64,000 nt of DNA from an uncultured Akkermansia sp. (lineage in GTDB: Bacteria > Verrucomicrobiota > Verrucomicrobiia > Verrucomicrobiales > Akkermansiaceae): assembly GCA_947588645.1 (NCBI GenBank), contig CANPYO010000001.1:1-64000 (forward strand), given 5' to 3'. The translations under genes were made by a program, and so were the position numbers. The notes below the pieces were generated by a model. That model was not told the origin of the DNA. It searched no databases and saw only the letters and a program-made list of their open reading frames with translations. How positions within the stretch are numbered: the stretch's first letter is position 1; each line of letters begins with the position of its first letter. This document shows, piece after piece, positions 41,501-47,502 of this stretch.

Positions 41501-44410
41501 TCCTCGCTCAATGTCGTCGATGATCGCGAGAACACGCAGGGAACCGTGACCGTTGAGCTGAATAACGAGACCTGGGAGAACGTGGACGGCTTCGGCTACG
41601 AGCAGGGGCAGGTGCAGGATGACAGAGGGCATGTCGTCGGAACGGGCGCGCCCAACGGAACGGAAGGCTTCCGAGTGAAGGGGCAGGATACCACCTTCGA
41701 GGGCACGATCACAGGCGATGCGGCCGTGGTCTTCGACAAGACGGGCGACGGCCGTCTCACACTCGGCAGTGATCAGAGTCACCAAGGTTCGACCGGCGGC
41801 GTGAACGCGAAGGGCTCCTTCCGGATCTCCGATGGCTCCATCACCCTGCAGGGCAACGGCCTCGACGGAAATGGCAACACGATGGGAGAGCTCGTCTTTG
41901 CCTACGATTTGACTTCCGACGAGCGGACGGACGACAACACCGGTCTGACGCTCAACGAGGGGATTCACCTCACCGTGCACGGTATGCACGAAGAGGGCAA
42001 GAACGGCGCTGAGAACGGGATTCTCGGCGGCGATGTGACCCTCAACAAGGACAGTGTGTTCACCTTTGACAACTCGGCTAAACAGGAGGGATCGGTGCTG
42101 CATGACACCACGTTTAAGGCCGGTTCGTCGGGCGGGTTGCTCGTTGTTGGAGGCACGACTCCCGTCGGCGATGGAACCACTGCCCAAAACGGCTCCAGCC
42201 TGACCTTGGACAGCGCCAATTCCGGCATAAGTGGGGTGGACTTCCAGGTGAAGGATGGCGCGGAGGTGACCATGAGCAACGGCGCAGAGGTGACGAATAG
42301 CAACATCACTGTCAGCGGCAAACGGCAGACGTTCAATGAGAACGGCGAACTGACGACCAAGGGCAGCTTGCTCGCCATGGAAGGTAAGCCTTCGTCTTCG
42401 TCCATCGGCGGCGCAGGCGACATCACGGTGCAGGAGGGAGGTGAGCTGGCCCTCCGTGGAGGTGCGACCATCGTCGGCGAGGATAAGAACATCACGCTGA
42501 CGGGCGAGGGATCCAAGTTATCGGTGGATGACGAATCCTCGTTGGCCGTCTCGGGCAAGATGTCCGTGAGCGATCGCAGTGAGCTGGATCTGAATGGCAG
42601 CTCCGGCAACTCCATCGGGTCGCTCACCGGTACCGGCGTCATTTCCGGTAACCAGGGGGCTCAGCTGACCATCAAGGGGCCGGGAGAAAGTTCCTTCTCC
42701 GGCACGCTCACCAGCGATACCAAGCCGTCGAACGGTCTCAAGAGCCAGGGCGGCAAGTTGATTGTGGAGAACGGCAGCCGTCTGACGCTCGATCATGTGA
42801 CGATGGAAGCCAGGTGGGATTTGCGCGTGAACGACGGCGGCTACGTCGGTCTGTTCGCGGATAAGAGCTCTGCGGACTTCGGCAATATCGAGCTGGCGGG
42901 CGGCGGTGAACTCGAACTCGGCGACATCTCCGGCGGATTGAGCGGCACCCTCTCTGTGGATGATCAGAATGGCAAGAAGGGCAAACTGAGCATCAACGTC
43001 GGCGATGGCAACGGCGATGTGAGCCTGGATGACCTCGATATTGTGGGGGCGGATGGTAAGAGACTGTCGGCTCAGCAGGCAGCCGGCAAGCTCGAGGTGG
43101 ACTTCACCGGACGCGGTTCCGATCACTACAACGGATCGCTCCAGTACAACAGTCAGGATGGCTGGTACATCTACATGAACCGCAAGTCCTCCAATGGTTT
43201 CCTCAGACCCGGCATGCACAAGAATGTGCGCGCGGGCGCCAATCTCGCGTGGAATGTGGATGATCCGCTGAGCAAGGCCAGTCAGTACGTGAACGGCGCC
43301 GGCGCTTTCGGCGACCTGTACATGCTGTTCAAGTCCATCGCTGAGGGCTACGGCATCGTGGATCAGACCCTCGCTGACGCGGGATTCTCGAACCCGACCT
43401 CGATGGAGAATATGGACCGCACCCTTGCGGCGATGGCGGGCAGCTCGGTGGCGACGCTCGGCTCCGCGAGTCTGCAGGATGTGAAGCGCCAGTTGGAGAG
43501 CATACGCAACCGCTCCACCATGTTGGGCGACGCGAGTGTGAATGCGGATCCGGGCGCCAGGAAGATTCACGCCTGGGTGAATGCTGAGAGCGGCTATCAC
43601 AAGGTGGATGCCGATGGCTGGGCTCCCGGTTACACCCTGGATGGTTGGGGCGGTACCCTCGGCGGCAGCGTCGACTTCAGCGCCTCTACCAGCGCCGGCT
43701 TGGCTATCACGGCCATGTACAACAATTTGAAGACCGATTCGGCTGACATGGGCAAGGGCGATATCGACGTCACCTACCTCAGCGGCTACATCCGCATGCA
43801 ACAGGGCGCCTGGAGTCATACCTTCCTCGCCACGTTCGGTTCCTCCAATGTTTCGCTGGATCGCACGGTCTCCTACGGCCTCGGCTCCGGCTACAGGACT
43901 CATGGCGAGACGGACGGCTTCTCCACCGGCTTCATGTACGAGGTGGCCCGCACCAGCATGCTCAATGAACGAGGCACGGTTGCTCTCCAGCCGGTCTTCA
44001 ATGTGCAGTACCGCCACTCCAAGATCGACGGCTACGACGAAACGGGCAGCGATGCCGGCTTGCGCGTCAATGAGGCCTCTGCCGATATGGTGACCTTCGG
44101 CCTCGGCGCTCGCATGCAGTCGGTCATCAGCGAGAATGTCTTTGGCAGAGCCTCGGTGTTCGAAGCTCGGGCGCTTGTCAAGGCTGATGCCGGCGATGAC
44201 GCCGGCGAGGCCAGCAACTCGCTGCTCCACGGCGACTTATCCCAGGACGTCGAGAGCGCCAGTGTCGGCAAGATCGGCCTTGAGATCGGCGCCGGCCTGA
44301 CCCTGCCCATCGGCAGCAACGGCGGCACCATCTTCGTCGACGCCTCGGCTGAGTTCCGCTCCCGCTACACCAACCTCAACGCTAGCGCCGGTTACAAGAT
44401 CAGCTTCTGA
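23501..44410 (+). CDS. Giant autotransporter (6969 aa) with repetitive beta-helix passenger and C-terminal beta-barrel
   Basis: Uninterrupted 20.9-kb ORF; MKLHLPCGLRKALLACLAALAAHC signal; barrel from about nt 43556 to terminal NASAGYKISF. Confidence 0.88.
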   Translation: MKLHLPCGLRKALLACLAALAAHCRVPRTVSTGTALLGVFTMLWGAASHAATQQDQDSPLSEDEEVLLLDEPDELTFDAPNLLSEDDEYGLQRFLAANNEENVMTISRGDSGIMPVAAPDGAFEVNAHDRGAGSLTDAYSNHNQAGTTWNINLKSGINYFPSTADPILANIYLSQTLTINQGSSRTTVTFQGAITGENGANLVYAWAGGASVGWKFMASTLDDFRGNISTSGRENDTDAAHTFTCTIEGRSNTGAITLNGRQDVLALNNATMRNSAINVTTLNVANKDASTTTATTFDVENVTVTGTLTTAPGSTAQFDSGNIVLATVTNNGTLSLGNTASAILNGVMSGSGSLTIGGTASLTVSANNNVDVNSLTMSGGTLTSNGTGQVNVNGVLTMSGGSITVGNRLFLKDNGNTHYIRGGASVTAAEMTNGQGHVGNLVIGGQVNGVGDVTNGKLTVGSGASTVTADLLKARTLWISNAQTVSNADNRSVVIVYGGVNLYTKFDRSTLTATGLSGDVCVLVDGASDLIVKGAMHGNNNALLESVYVRNNATMTVEGMLSIQNDNKLDINAGTVTLNGGLTANSVALTQGSLTAGGTKVTGTFTMGGGVTAQAAVDGLSAGSLETLENGKSLTLVSGALTITDAVNISGGELRLSGGAVSVANGIDASGGKLVLGSVRVAEDLKITLRDSAVLEVADGAEPGIDGISRITLGIEVADDASSGGKLKLTKAAMDTLLKWKGQINFSITGAPIGAIWDYELFDDTTGWSSADTEAAESFLKEFLGKDILEGRGGITVDSSGNVHYALAGDLTWTGQDGETGSVWDETAKNWEKEGKEAQVFEDKDSVTFGTAGSGHSDIIVSGELTAGDIRVEGESIYSFTGEEGDDSINAVGNLYVRDGSSATFSNLKSFSVAGGTLQGTLRLENTGTENSLGSMIVKSGGGITIVGETARTTLTSLDIEGGSLTSFGAGQDGSKSVGGAITVNGAMTVSNVDGSGGQVDVTGDLSASSLVVSGTGVSVIVSGTMGVGNSDTNDPLLRIDQGGSVTAGSLKGFGGNGYAGRILVGGNGIGTLTVGSEGKKGVLVLEARGLSVQGGNSSVTVHGDASLYGSYDNDHALLVTGATVDIRGTLRAPNSADDPSSAVRVEIGGNLSIGKGAWVQGSLEVLSNSNVKVDQRLSLEDSNDPVLIVTGGSSVTAGSIWGWTDTGVAGRLTVGDAVSAGTLTVGVEGYSVEEEVLKAKSLYVQHANSNVTINGDVKLTGTTEDNNNALKLEGSSSMTVHGGVHGAGGDPMSGGVSLNNGSHLTVDGDVASGGNVSLGGESSSSLTVDGSVKSDALQITNGTATLKGGLTANSVSLSNGSLQLGGEVNVSGAFTVSGGTLTLGVGTGAEHPLTSLTAGERISLVGGTLDLSVASVEELGVIDFGWFNHVDVGQHYNNQNIRPLLKVDTDNLWKLAHLKSNTVLDLEGWNGSTGLHLVDRDDVSKLKNGDSLNSYFDAFLHEHLRSRGRDQRYSLDTDGMLTIVGEVTELTWDGSAGDAWRAQTEDSSDNMWNMGGESGLTDTYFRNGEKVIFTTEGKEYEDVSTTVAIDGIVRPDSLQFVSGTWTITKAQAEEGEEEKTAVVVSYGQLKLKQGTDVTFKDVDSLTVLGATIEGHLTLDFEGTRRVDTVNVSALGRLTIKTGDVSVWEGSTVIHGSGAVILDAADQVVTVNGDNNLFAVLLAGGDATVQRDRTHEGIGSFVVASGTTLQLAANAATIGKGLSLARQLVVQGGASIQVDASVFDYGSSPSVMHYNERGTLVLAGDGIEGEEATGALKVTAEEYIKWAVELADDASIYLNGVTLHFGGAGAYAGAFHGNGKRLTVKGGSSSVLQIGENFRMVNEVDEHGGGTIEMTAGTRLQLAEDTLDMSAYAIVLNGGSLDVQRTAQIKSLSGNGGVSYANTNQVLEIVGWAEEAYTGSLAPGGLATVKIAGGARFLLGDGAAVGNKVEVYGTLSTDDAAEATESGEPASLAASVSNLNIAAGSAVGLGKNSTLTVSSNLAGLGGGFGSIEGKEGSMLVLRQGGTGGTFGGWVSSSFTYAGGGQYTLSGGFTGPELVVNSNGTLNLTGATSREEGEARTVLDLRNTDVDVAAGATLVLGGGSNNKVNRVYVTTTKEVEGGEQQQLTLNGTLTLRGTLLNQVEGDLTLGAGATLNYDNGGAGRNALTGVLTLDGGTLTWQRKLEVEGLERGTSGMLNGADSPEFLITGNVGRHVYDGVLGNIAVTMKGSATQAFSGSSYTNAFIVEDGTIEFSGAVDLSGATLTLKNGVFSFTGGSGIVDTLTTGDGGDKRALVLGGGELSVAKLDGSLTSLTLEGGSRLDLGDGNAPTEPVLYDLGTVILGGNATLGGLRLVAGEGDLPEPLPEPTQLHFTGFDYSRGGNLTIELSGDDLGTIARNRTGYQLFQIREGDLLTDKWCDGINIEVKDNSAGWNCRVDSSGYLWILDSTNALTFDGFEYIEEEDRKQPLDSMTWISNDPDLEWQVGRGEGQAPVWSTWRDNSGGQNVILTLAEEWAGEVEQPKMEMEVSLVGGVSVHDMKVEGATFTFTHESDVEGSLSVTGNLSIAGNGGVVVKGSTVTVDGELTGVIDEDGELRAGSMIVGAGGRLETTVDENYTSRILLEDTGTLQAKGQAKVKVTGVENRIETFSGDGNELHLDLVVDIATGAASGDGWTPVNQDTSASGNLYLDSVSVNKGTLKLVDVPEAIHVGNLTVGNNDPDHLDSIANMSGVAVDGLVTVNADGQLALGTTKETTLRGGLTGVGAISGGTDTAHAKLTFDGALSEAQTFEGSITRVDITVIGDAKNQTLTKLSDSTVTVDQGGAITLGGDGEDDVVNLEGATNVFQGTLAFTGSNNTVAGGESLTMGRQGTDETEPAVGVIEVLEGSSLTITGGLGSKTDNGSITGSGVLTVDTTGATSSAVTFGQGINVVKKGAGEQSFSADLGSGGTPHEGAITVQQGTLTFGGDVFQSGDVTLAHGTTLHFSKVSAEGETAQVQLGAINAADEVPESYEGAIVFDGEKLTLGAGRESFLGSLEFTRDGETTWDLAGNVTLGGLTVEAADQLTVGGEGRLTLDGELDLGDQDLVVNLVPGLAVTRGDDFGYREGTTGRLILNGEGLGTPVHMSLIFDKSWEGEEVGLDGNVFYYDFGAEHVGYGEDARNFKSVTVRSGAQFWLKETYDQSEVETQAGVQLGSGEVHIAGKGFTNEDGSFQPNVVGEGEDAYLSYGALRLDDGTLLIGGSLVLDEDAAVLVSSGTGTIAAEAVTGSAQGGEVLTKYGDGTLEITGSVSGLGGIATADADSSSSSDGTTSGGTLILSGSLDVGEGSFTFNADGRGDGPSSSIVVQGGLTGSANITKTGYGTLVLDGTKHELTATGSLTIDEYSTVELMGTNNFSGVVVNGVLNLAGTDVALKKLDGDSSGTIGLGGRTLTIIGTGGTFRGWIKEGQLTIDKGASQELVDGDPDNFDQVDVVDNGTLTLSAPKTTIRSLSGSGTVTDDKAESRITLIIQKPQGEKTFDGSLEDVGSITVRGGVQGFSKAFSGAFANVENVVEDGVEKVGVLKLLGADNTLTIGSLEGTLTIGDDAYEDASLTLTDQTTTSGTINGTGALTLTGMGSIESLIEGSLAITSSGTQSLTNVTAESIAVESGSMTVREGITVNRMSVSGGSVLTLENSNVRAKDESAVNGEEPHLDIEVSGAESRLAFAFGDPDLGSGIINLTLSSGATLDMSELTGRVDGQHGQEILLNTLGVTDGGNMTWADSVTGNQTVYVGTMSATGDVNLGSLASGQELHLEHLSNVTGHLTADVSGGGVVYLGEIFVAAGETGGSVAVRGGDLHVHAVENGGHGSAFHKSGSGDFNIGSKVVFERSTENNYNKLFVTFSGGLTWGGKNAGTDVLGAGELSFDGGNLAFGYDEEDSSLLKMDQSLFTSDLTSIYIDLKKMRVESLEGRGFRLGIVLSASEYTDEKAAELLELFAGNASGQMGTDDEEGEEGEGGEEGKGGLIDLDENYSFSEKSLSWELDADGNHYLTLHASGIALLDVKYWDQRWDAANYSAPNSGILEKTRFHDFGSLSGNTGSFLDSTLALADTPLLKDGGHNDANESRTVVWVDSGADVWNGSGVNTTRATIVGGSVHKTDESVSIVGVVDSFDSYIWYNPVQPADTDPADDAAADEESPMPPSDTTAHVHMLVGGSVCTWLSPSEDERGGFKGISHIQMENGAVDYIVGGNHVNNSAFTFDGDSYISVFDGSVLGSVVGGSTLTEGSASGANGYAFSGDSHVNIYAVLSNAKDAEGKDLVPTISSAVSTSESTQAAEGTAFTAVVGGNAWIGFATAEGAQDAVTTFNGNSHVLVDLVDSQYQLNGGDAPTEKPAPDAEGSFDKAIVGGNYTAFRKDENGARSSSTQFLGNTDISITANENHTFTAGINGASRSARAGEGITLFGIADLAPEKPELRSSTNITIDGGTYREAIAGGFWFEESATGDHAAEFYGDTHVTLNAGNFSRVVGGNYNLAGGAGASETTMGDTHVSVAGGTIAGGLLVGGDFYKDDNGQSNVRTGNTNVEISGGAFTDTSIVGGDYADFSGTTTGNASIQGNANLIIGSPDADNAAITIKGKLVGGSMVLDDGSGAHTVDVQSSTITVNSGTIEGVVIGGSYQSDHRAGESPAMNTLSSESIVVNLDGGVITGNVYGGHYSEVADHADALELGTVEINVNGSEVTGNIVGGNYLAAVKDSEAAPGGAVTINLNSGSVSGDVYGAGHHAAASLSGEEAALNASVAEVVVNLSSDFVFASTPETESHRLSGGFLKASGNEKLDASSVDHAVLKLTSGGVYTNLTEVTLQDFDEVVLGSTAAVSDFSLTQDAKGVGTSYRDYDADGMKVRTVDALLVRRDENAQDTARFTVNGNLDMTGAATRALDVSGAEMRVGAVSGLQTLLVHDGRMTVDSELKMVDGLHIDLENGFSSSYGKDESRAFLRAGSIDMSQFSADRKVKLTVSGLYEGGRVHEGLFYLVSGFDPEQQKGFADLFDAEFLKTLETQTNEALHEGESGFSWNGEGEGYYLDLQERAGSLVLSVRFGSPDKWFWNGQVGSEHDVEAGVWKGNTNDNWSKLDQPGAEGGETPNQAPLVNFTEGASNANDGVVRIEGTVTPGGIWVQGGEYTFRESDKGGSIELRSPQIRPGDPKEDPDRIIGKIVVGGVDDANSFASLDLQMGTTLVPEVEMRDRGVLTLSHENAIQDNTRVSFLGGKLVINEKVSEIRPDGSGELCYTGNMGARLNLADDNMLIIQVGRSYEGFLAELAAAPAGAAEFSGSGESPYAAPEQSLVMGNINTALNATEGSDGMRKALYTNGVEKSGRYKLTMAWRETGTDVTLSSNIRAQEGELAYEIGTAADGEMTLPDGVTVVRGATFSMFATAGNVTLGSFTSRDRASGEMESLIGDMLGMDDVARVSVGSADDKATYSFTGDNSSFSNGAIRLVGNGSSSLARAKDLKAIGAATSAQNAHVRLELQGRALEFDAKTETGRRGLDLYLTGMDVSGDNASFLGGYSLGNAANARINVYASTLTGDGVLANAWGKDANGEGTVSTAFHHSFTGDMADFHGKIVAGASTPGGQNSASDSSWTLNVQNVAEDHDYDFSLGGTGKVTMNAGESAITLTGQVSDLVSLENAGSGDVVLKGQNSTTGALITGDGSDEAVAGGFVLDGGATWSGTQLQGHGTFTLKQGTLTNGGSFTKDENASVVVDATGVVDVKGMKADTLGDITVHGDRGGRLSNVQGTLGTSGRRVTLVFDEANLSGVGEDADGLVSFTGKGGSLVVTQDSQAETPDSGLVLDFSEGGFVDVLKSHRVEGAQTVLHVVENGTLNLDAVDDGDLLRFLTKDSSGYGQLLSDLGFTLNKSGATSGNLLLSGVSTDVYLVLGEPGGDDDDVTVGAVNDAFDRKKAVVVDQNTGLTLRFDDNSGDEVTLHNLVGLVGSSLNVVDDRENTQGTVTVELNNETWENVDGFGYEQGQVQDDRGHVVGTGAPNGTEGFRVKGQDTTFEGTITGDAAVVFDKTGDGRLTLGSDQSHQGSTGGVNAKGSFRISDGSITLQGNGLDGNGNTMGELVFAYDLTSDERTDDNTGLTLNEGIHLTVHGMHEEGKNGAENGILGGDVTLNKDSVFTFDNSAKQEGSVLHDTTFKAGSSGGLLVVGGTTPVGDGTTAQNGSSLTLDSANSGISGVDFQVKDGAEVTMSNGAEVTNSNITVSGKRQTFNENGELTTKGSLLAMEGKPSSSSIGGAGDITVQEGGELALRGGATIVGEDKNITLTGEGSKLSVDDESSLAVSGKMSVSDRSELDLNGSSGNSIGSLTGTGVISGNQGAQLTIKGPGESSFSGTLTSDTKPSNGLKSQGGKLIVENGSRLTLDHVTMEARWDLRVNDGGYVGLFADKSSADFGNIELAGGGELELGDISGGLSGTLSVDDQNGKKGKLSINVGDGNGDVSLDDLDIVGADGKRLSAQQAAGKLEVDFTGRGSDHYNGSLQYNSQDGWYIYMNRKSSNGFLRPGMHKNVRAGANLAWNVDDPLSKASQYVNGAGAFGDLYMLFKSIAEGYGIVDQTLADAGFSNPTSMENMDRTLAAMAGSSVATLGSASLQDVKRQLESIRNRSTMLGDASVNADPGARKIHAWVNAESGYHKVDADGWAPGYTLDGWGGTLGGSVDFSASTSAGLAITAMYNNLKTDSADMGKGDIDVTYLSGYIRMQQGAWSHTFLATFGSSNVSLDRTVSYGLGSGYRTHGETDGFSTGFMYEVARTSMLNERGTVALQPVFNVQYRHSKIDGYDETGSDAGLRVNEASADMVTFGLGARMQSVISENVFGRASVFEARALVKADAGDDAGEASNSLLHGDLSQDVESASVGKIGLEIGAGLTLPIGSNGGTIFVDASAEFRSRYTNLNASAGYKISF

Positions 44411-44430
44411 CGAAGCCAATCTTGTAACTA

Positions 44431-44512
44431 TGTACGATGTACGAGGTACGATTTGGAAAGTTCGCGCGCCTGCGGCGCGGGCGTATCCAAATCGTATCGT
44501 AAATCGTAAATC
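44431..44512. repeat. Inverted heptamer arrays around GC-rich core
   Basis: TGTACGATGTACGAGGTACGATTTGG ... CCAAATCGTATCGTAAATCGTAAATC. Confidence 0.8.
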
Positions 44513-44590
44513 AAAATGTTTCTCCGCGCGTTATTTTCTTCTTGCATTCGCGGGGGATGAGAGTATACTGTGCGCGAGTTCAAACGCAGT

Positions 44591-47308
44591 ATGGATACGA
44601 TACGCACATTTACCACGGGAGAAGGCAAGACGGCGCGCTATTATTCATTGCCGGCTCTGGCGGAGCAGGGATACCCCGGCATTCGGCGTATGCCGATATC
44701 GCTGCGCATTGTGTTGGAGAGTGTTCTGCGCAACTGTGACGGGTTGCGAGTGACGCAGCAGGACGTCGCCAATCTCGCCGGTTGGCAAGCTGGGGGAAAG
44801 GCGGACTTTGAGGTGCCCTTTACGGTAGCGCGCATCATTCTGCAGGATTTGACCGGGGTGCCGCTGCTGGTGGATTTGGCGGCGATGAGGGATGCGGTGC
44901 AGGCGCGTGGCAAGGAGGCGGGGAAGATGGAGCCGCTGGTGCCGGTGGACTTGGTGGTGGATCATTCCGTGCAGGTGGACTGGGCGGGTTTTCCCGGCGC
45001 CTTGCAGAAGAACATGACGCGTGAGTTCGAACGCAATGCCGAGCGCTATGAGTTCCTCAAATGGGGGCAGCAGGCGTTCAACTCTTTTTCGGTGGTTCCT
45101 CCCGGCACCGGCATCGTGCACCAGGTGAACTTGGAGCGACTCGCCCGCGGTGTCATGCAGCAGGGAGATGTCTTTTACCCGGATTCTCTGGTGGGCACCG
45201 ATTCTCATACCACCATGATCAATGGCCTGGGTATTGTGGCCTGGGGGGTGGGCGGTATCGAGGCTGAAGCGGGCATGCTCGGTCAGCCGATCACTTTCCT
45301 TGCGCCGGAGGTGGTGGGCGTGCAGCTTACGGGGAGCCTGCGCCCGGGTGTGACGGCGACGGATCTGGCGCTGCGGGTCACTCAGATGCTGCGGGCGCAT
45401 GGCGTGGTGGGTAAGTTTGTGGAATTTTTCGGGGAAGGCGCAGCGGCGCTCTCTTTGCCGGATCGTGCTACGGTGGCCAACATGGCTCCGGAATATGGCG
45501 CGACCATGGGCTTTTTCCCCATGGATGAGGTGAGCGCGGACTACCTGCTGTCCACCGGACGCAGCCGCGAACATGTGGATACCTACATCGCCTATTATCG
45601 GGCGCAACAGATGTTCGGCGTGCCGCAAGCGGGGGATATCGATTACAGCACGGAGCTGACGCTCGATCTGGACAGCGTGCAGCCCGCCGTCGCAGGTCCC
45701 CGCCGTCCGCAGGATCTCATCCCGCTCGCCGAGCTGAAGCAGAGTTTTTCCCGCATTTGCGAGAGCACCTTCGGTCGCCCCGCGAGCGCGGAGACCGTGC
45801 GCGTGCAGATGCACGGCAATGCCGGTGATCCGGATGCCCCTGAGGAGCATGAGGTGGAGCTGCGCGACGGGTCTATTCTCGTGGCGGCCATCACCAGCTG
45901 CACCAACACCAGCAATGAGGGGCTCATGCTCGCCGCCGGCATTCTCGCCAAGAAGGCTCTTGCTCTTGGCTTGCACGTGCCCGCATACGTGAAGACGAGT
46001 ATGGCGCCCGGTTCGCGTGCGGCCGCTCACTATTTTGCGCACACGGAACTCACCGCCGCGCTGGATGCTATCGGCTTTTCCATCGTCGGCTACGGCTGCA
46101 CCACTTGCATCGGCAATTCCGGTCCCCTCAACAGCGCTATCGAACAGGCAGCGGAGCAGCGTCCCTTCATTTCCTGCTCCGTGCTGTCCGGCAACCGCAA
46201 CTTTGAGGCGCGCATCCATCCGCGCGTGAAAGCGAACTTCCTCATGTCGCCCCCTCTCGTGGTGGCTTTTGCGTTGGCGGGACGGGTGGACATCGATATG
46301 GAGAACGAACCGTTGGGGCACACCCCGGACGGACAAGCCGTGTATCTGCGCGATGTTTGGCCTACGCCGCAGGAACTCGCCGACGCCCGCGCGCGCGCCT
46401 GCACGCCGGAGGAGTACCTCGACTGCTACTGCTCGCCCGCGCCGGAGTGGGATGCCATTCGCCCGCCGAAGGGCGCCACTTTTGCCTGGCATGCGGATTC
46501 CACCTACATTCACCGTCCCCCTTTCTTCGATGCCTTCACCGGGGAAAAGCAGCCGATTCACGATATTGTGGAGGCGCGTGCCCTGGGCATTTTCGGCGAT
46601 AGCGTGACGACGGATCACATTTCCCCCGCCGGCGCCATCAAGCCCACAGGCCCGGCCGGACAATTCCTCGCCGAGCACGGTGTGCAGCGGCGCGATTTCA
46701 ACACCTTCGGCTCGCGCCGCGGCAATGATGAGGTCATGGTGCGCGGCACCTTTGCCAATGTGCGCATCCGCAACCTGATGACCCCCGGTATCGAGGGCGG
46801 CTACACCCTCTATTTCGGCACGCGACCCGTCAACGAACCGGATGTGCCGATCTCTTCGCCGATCGGTACCCCCACTTTCATCTACGATGCCGGTATGGCG
46901 TACAAAGCCGATGGGGTGCCTGCTATCATCATCGGCGGGTCGGATTACGGTATGGGATCCAGTCGAGATTGGGCTGCCAAAGGAACTGCTCTGCTCGGCG
47001 TGCGGGCGGTCATTGCCAAGAGCTTTGAGCGTATTCACCGCTCCAATCTCATCGGTATGGGTGTGCTCCCGCTTGTTTTTGCTCAGCCGGACGATTACGA
47101 CCGTGTGCGCGACCTGAAGGACGCTCTCTTCTCCATTACCGGCTTGAGCAGCGATATAGCCCCGCGCGCCGCCGCTACCCTGCTGGTGCAGCCGGCTCAG
47201 GCTCCGGCTTTCTCTCTGCCGCTCATTGTGCGCCTCGATACGCCTATCGAGCGGGAATATTTCCGCGCCGGAGGCATCTTGCCATACGTCCTCTCCCGCT
47301 ATTGCTAA
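44591..47308 (+). CDS. acnA: Aconitate hydratase (AcnA type)
   Basis: PVDLVVDHSVQVD, DSLVGTDSHTTMINGLGIVAWGVGGIEAEA, AITSCTNTSN, GYGCTTCIGNSGPL, IGGSDYGMGSSRDWAAKG. Confidence 0.93.
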   Translation: MDTIRTFTTGEGKTARYYSLPALAEQGYPGIRRMPISLRIVLESVLRNCDGLRVTQQDVANLAGWQAGGKADFEVPFTVARIILQDLTGVPLLVDLAAMRDAVQARGKEAGKMEPLVPVDLVVDHSVQVDWAGFPGALQKNMTREFERNAERYEFLKWGQQAFNSFSVVPPGTGIVHQVNLERLARGVMQQGDVFYPDSLVGTDSHTTMINGLGIVAWGVGGIEAEAGMLGQPITFLAPEVVGVQLTGSLRPGVTATDLALRVTQMLRAHGVVGKFVEFFGEGAAALSLPDRATVANMAPEYGATMGFFPMDEVSADYLLSTGRSREHVDTYIAYYRAQQMFGVPQAGDIDYSTELTLDLDSVQPAVAGPRRPQDLIPLAELKQSFSRICESTFGRPASAETVRVQMHGNAGDPDAPEEHEVELRDGSILVAAITSCTNTSNEGLMLAAGILAKKALALGLHVPAYVKTSMAPGSRAAAHYFAHTELTAALDAIGFSIVGYGCTTCIGNSGPLNSAIEQAAEQRPFISCSVLSGNRNFEARIHPRVKANFLMSPPLVVAFALAGRVDIDMENEPLGHTPDGQAVYLRDVWPTPQELADARARACTPEEYLDCYCSPAPEWDAIRPPKGATFAWHADSTYIHRPPFFDAFTGEKQPIHDIVEARALGIFGDSVTTDHISPAGAIKPTGPAGQFLAEHGVQRRDFNTFGSRRGNDEVMVRGTFANVRIRNLMTPGIEGGYTLYFGTRPVNEPDVPISSPIGTPTFIYDAGMAYKADGVPAIIIGGSDYGMGSSRDWAAKGTALLGVRAVIAKSFERIHRSNLIGMGVLPLVFAQPDDYDRVRDLKDALFSITGLSSDIAPRAAATLLVQPAQAPAFSLPLIVRLDTPIEREYFRAGGILPYVLSRYC

Positions 47309-47360
47309 AACACAAGACCTTTACGATTTAGAATTTCCCGCACTTGCGCGCGAATTTCTC

Positions 47361-47392
47361 AAATCGTACATCGTACGTCGTACATCGTACAT
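47361..47392. repeat. Heptamer array (AAATCGT/ACATCGT variant)
   Basis: AAATCGTACATCGTACGTCGTACATCGTACAT. Confidence 0.85.
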
Positions 47393-47468
47393 GGGCGACG
47401 CTAGTCGCCACCGCCCACGCCTTCCGCTTACGCTTCGCATTCCCCGCGCCTTCGGCGCGCTGTAATCC

Positions 47469-47493
47469 AAATCGTAAATCGTAAATCGTAAAT
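47469..47493. repeat. AAATCGT heptamer array
   Basis: AAATCGTAAATCGTAAATCGTAAAT. Confidence 0.9.
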
Positions 47494-47502
47494 GCCTTGC
47501 GT

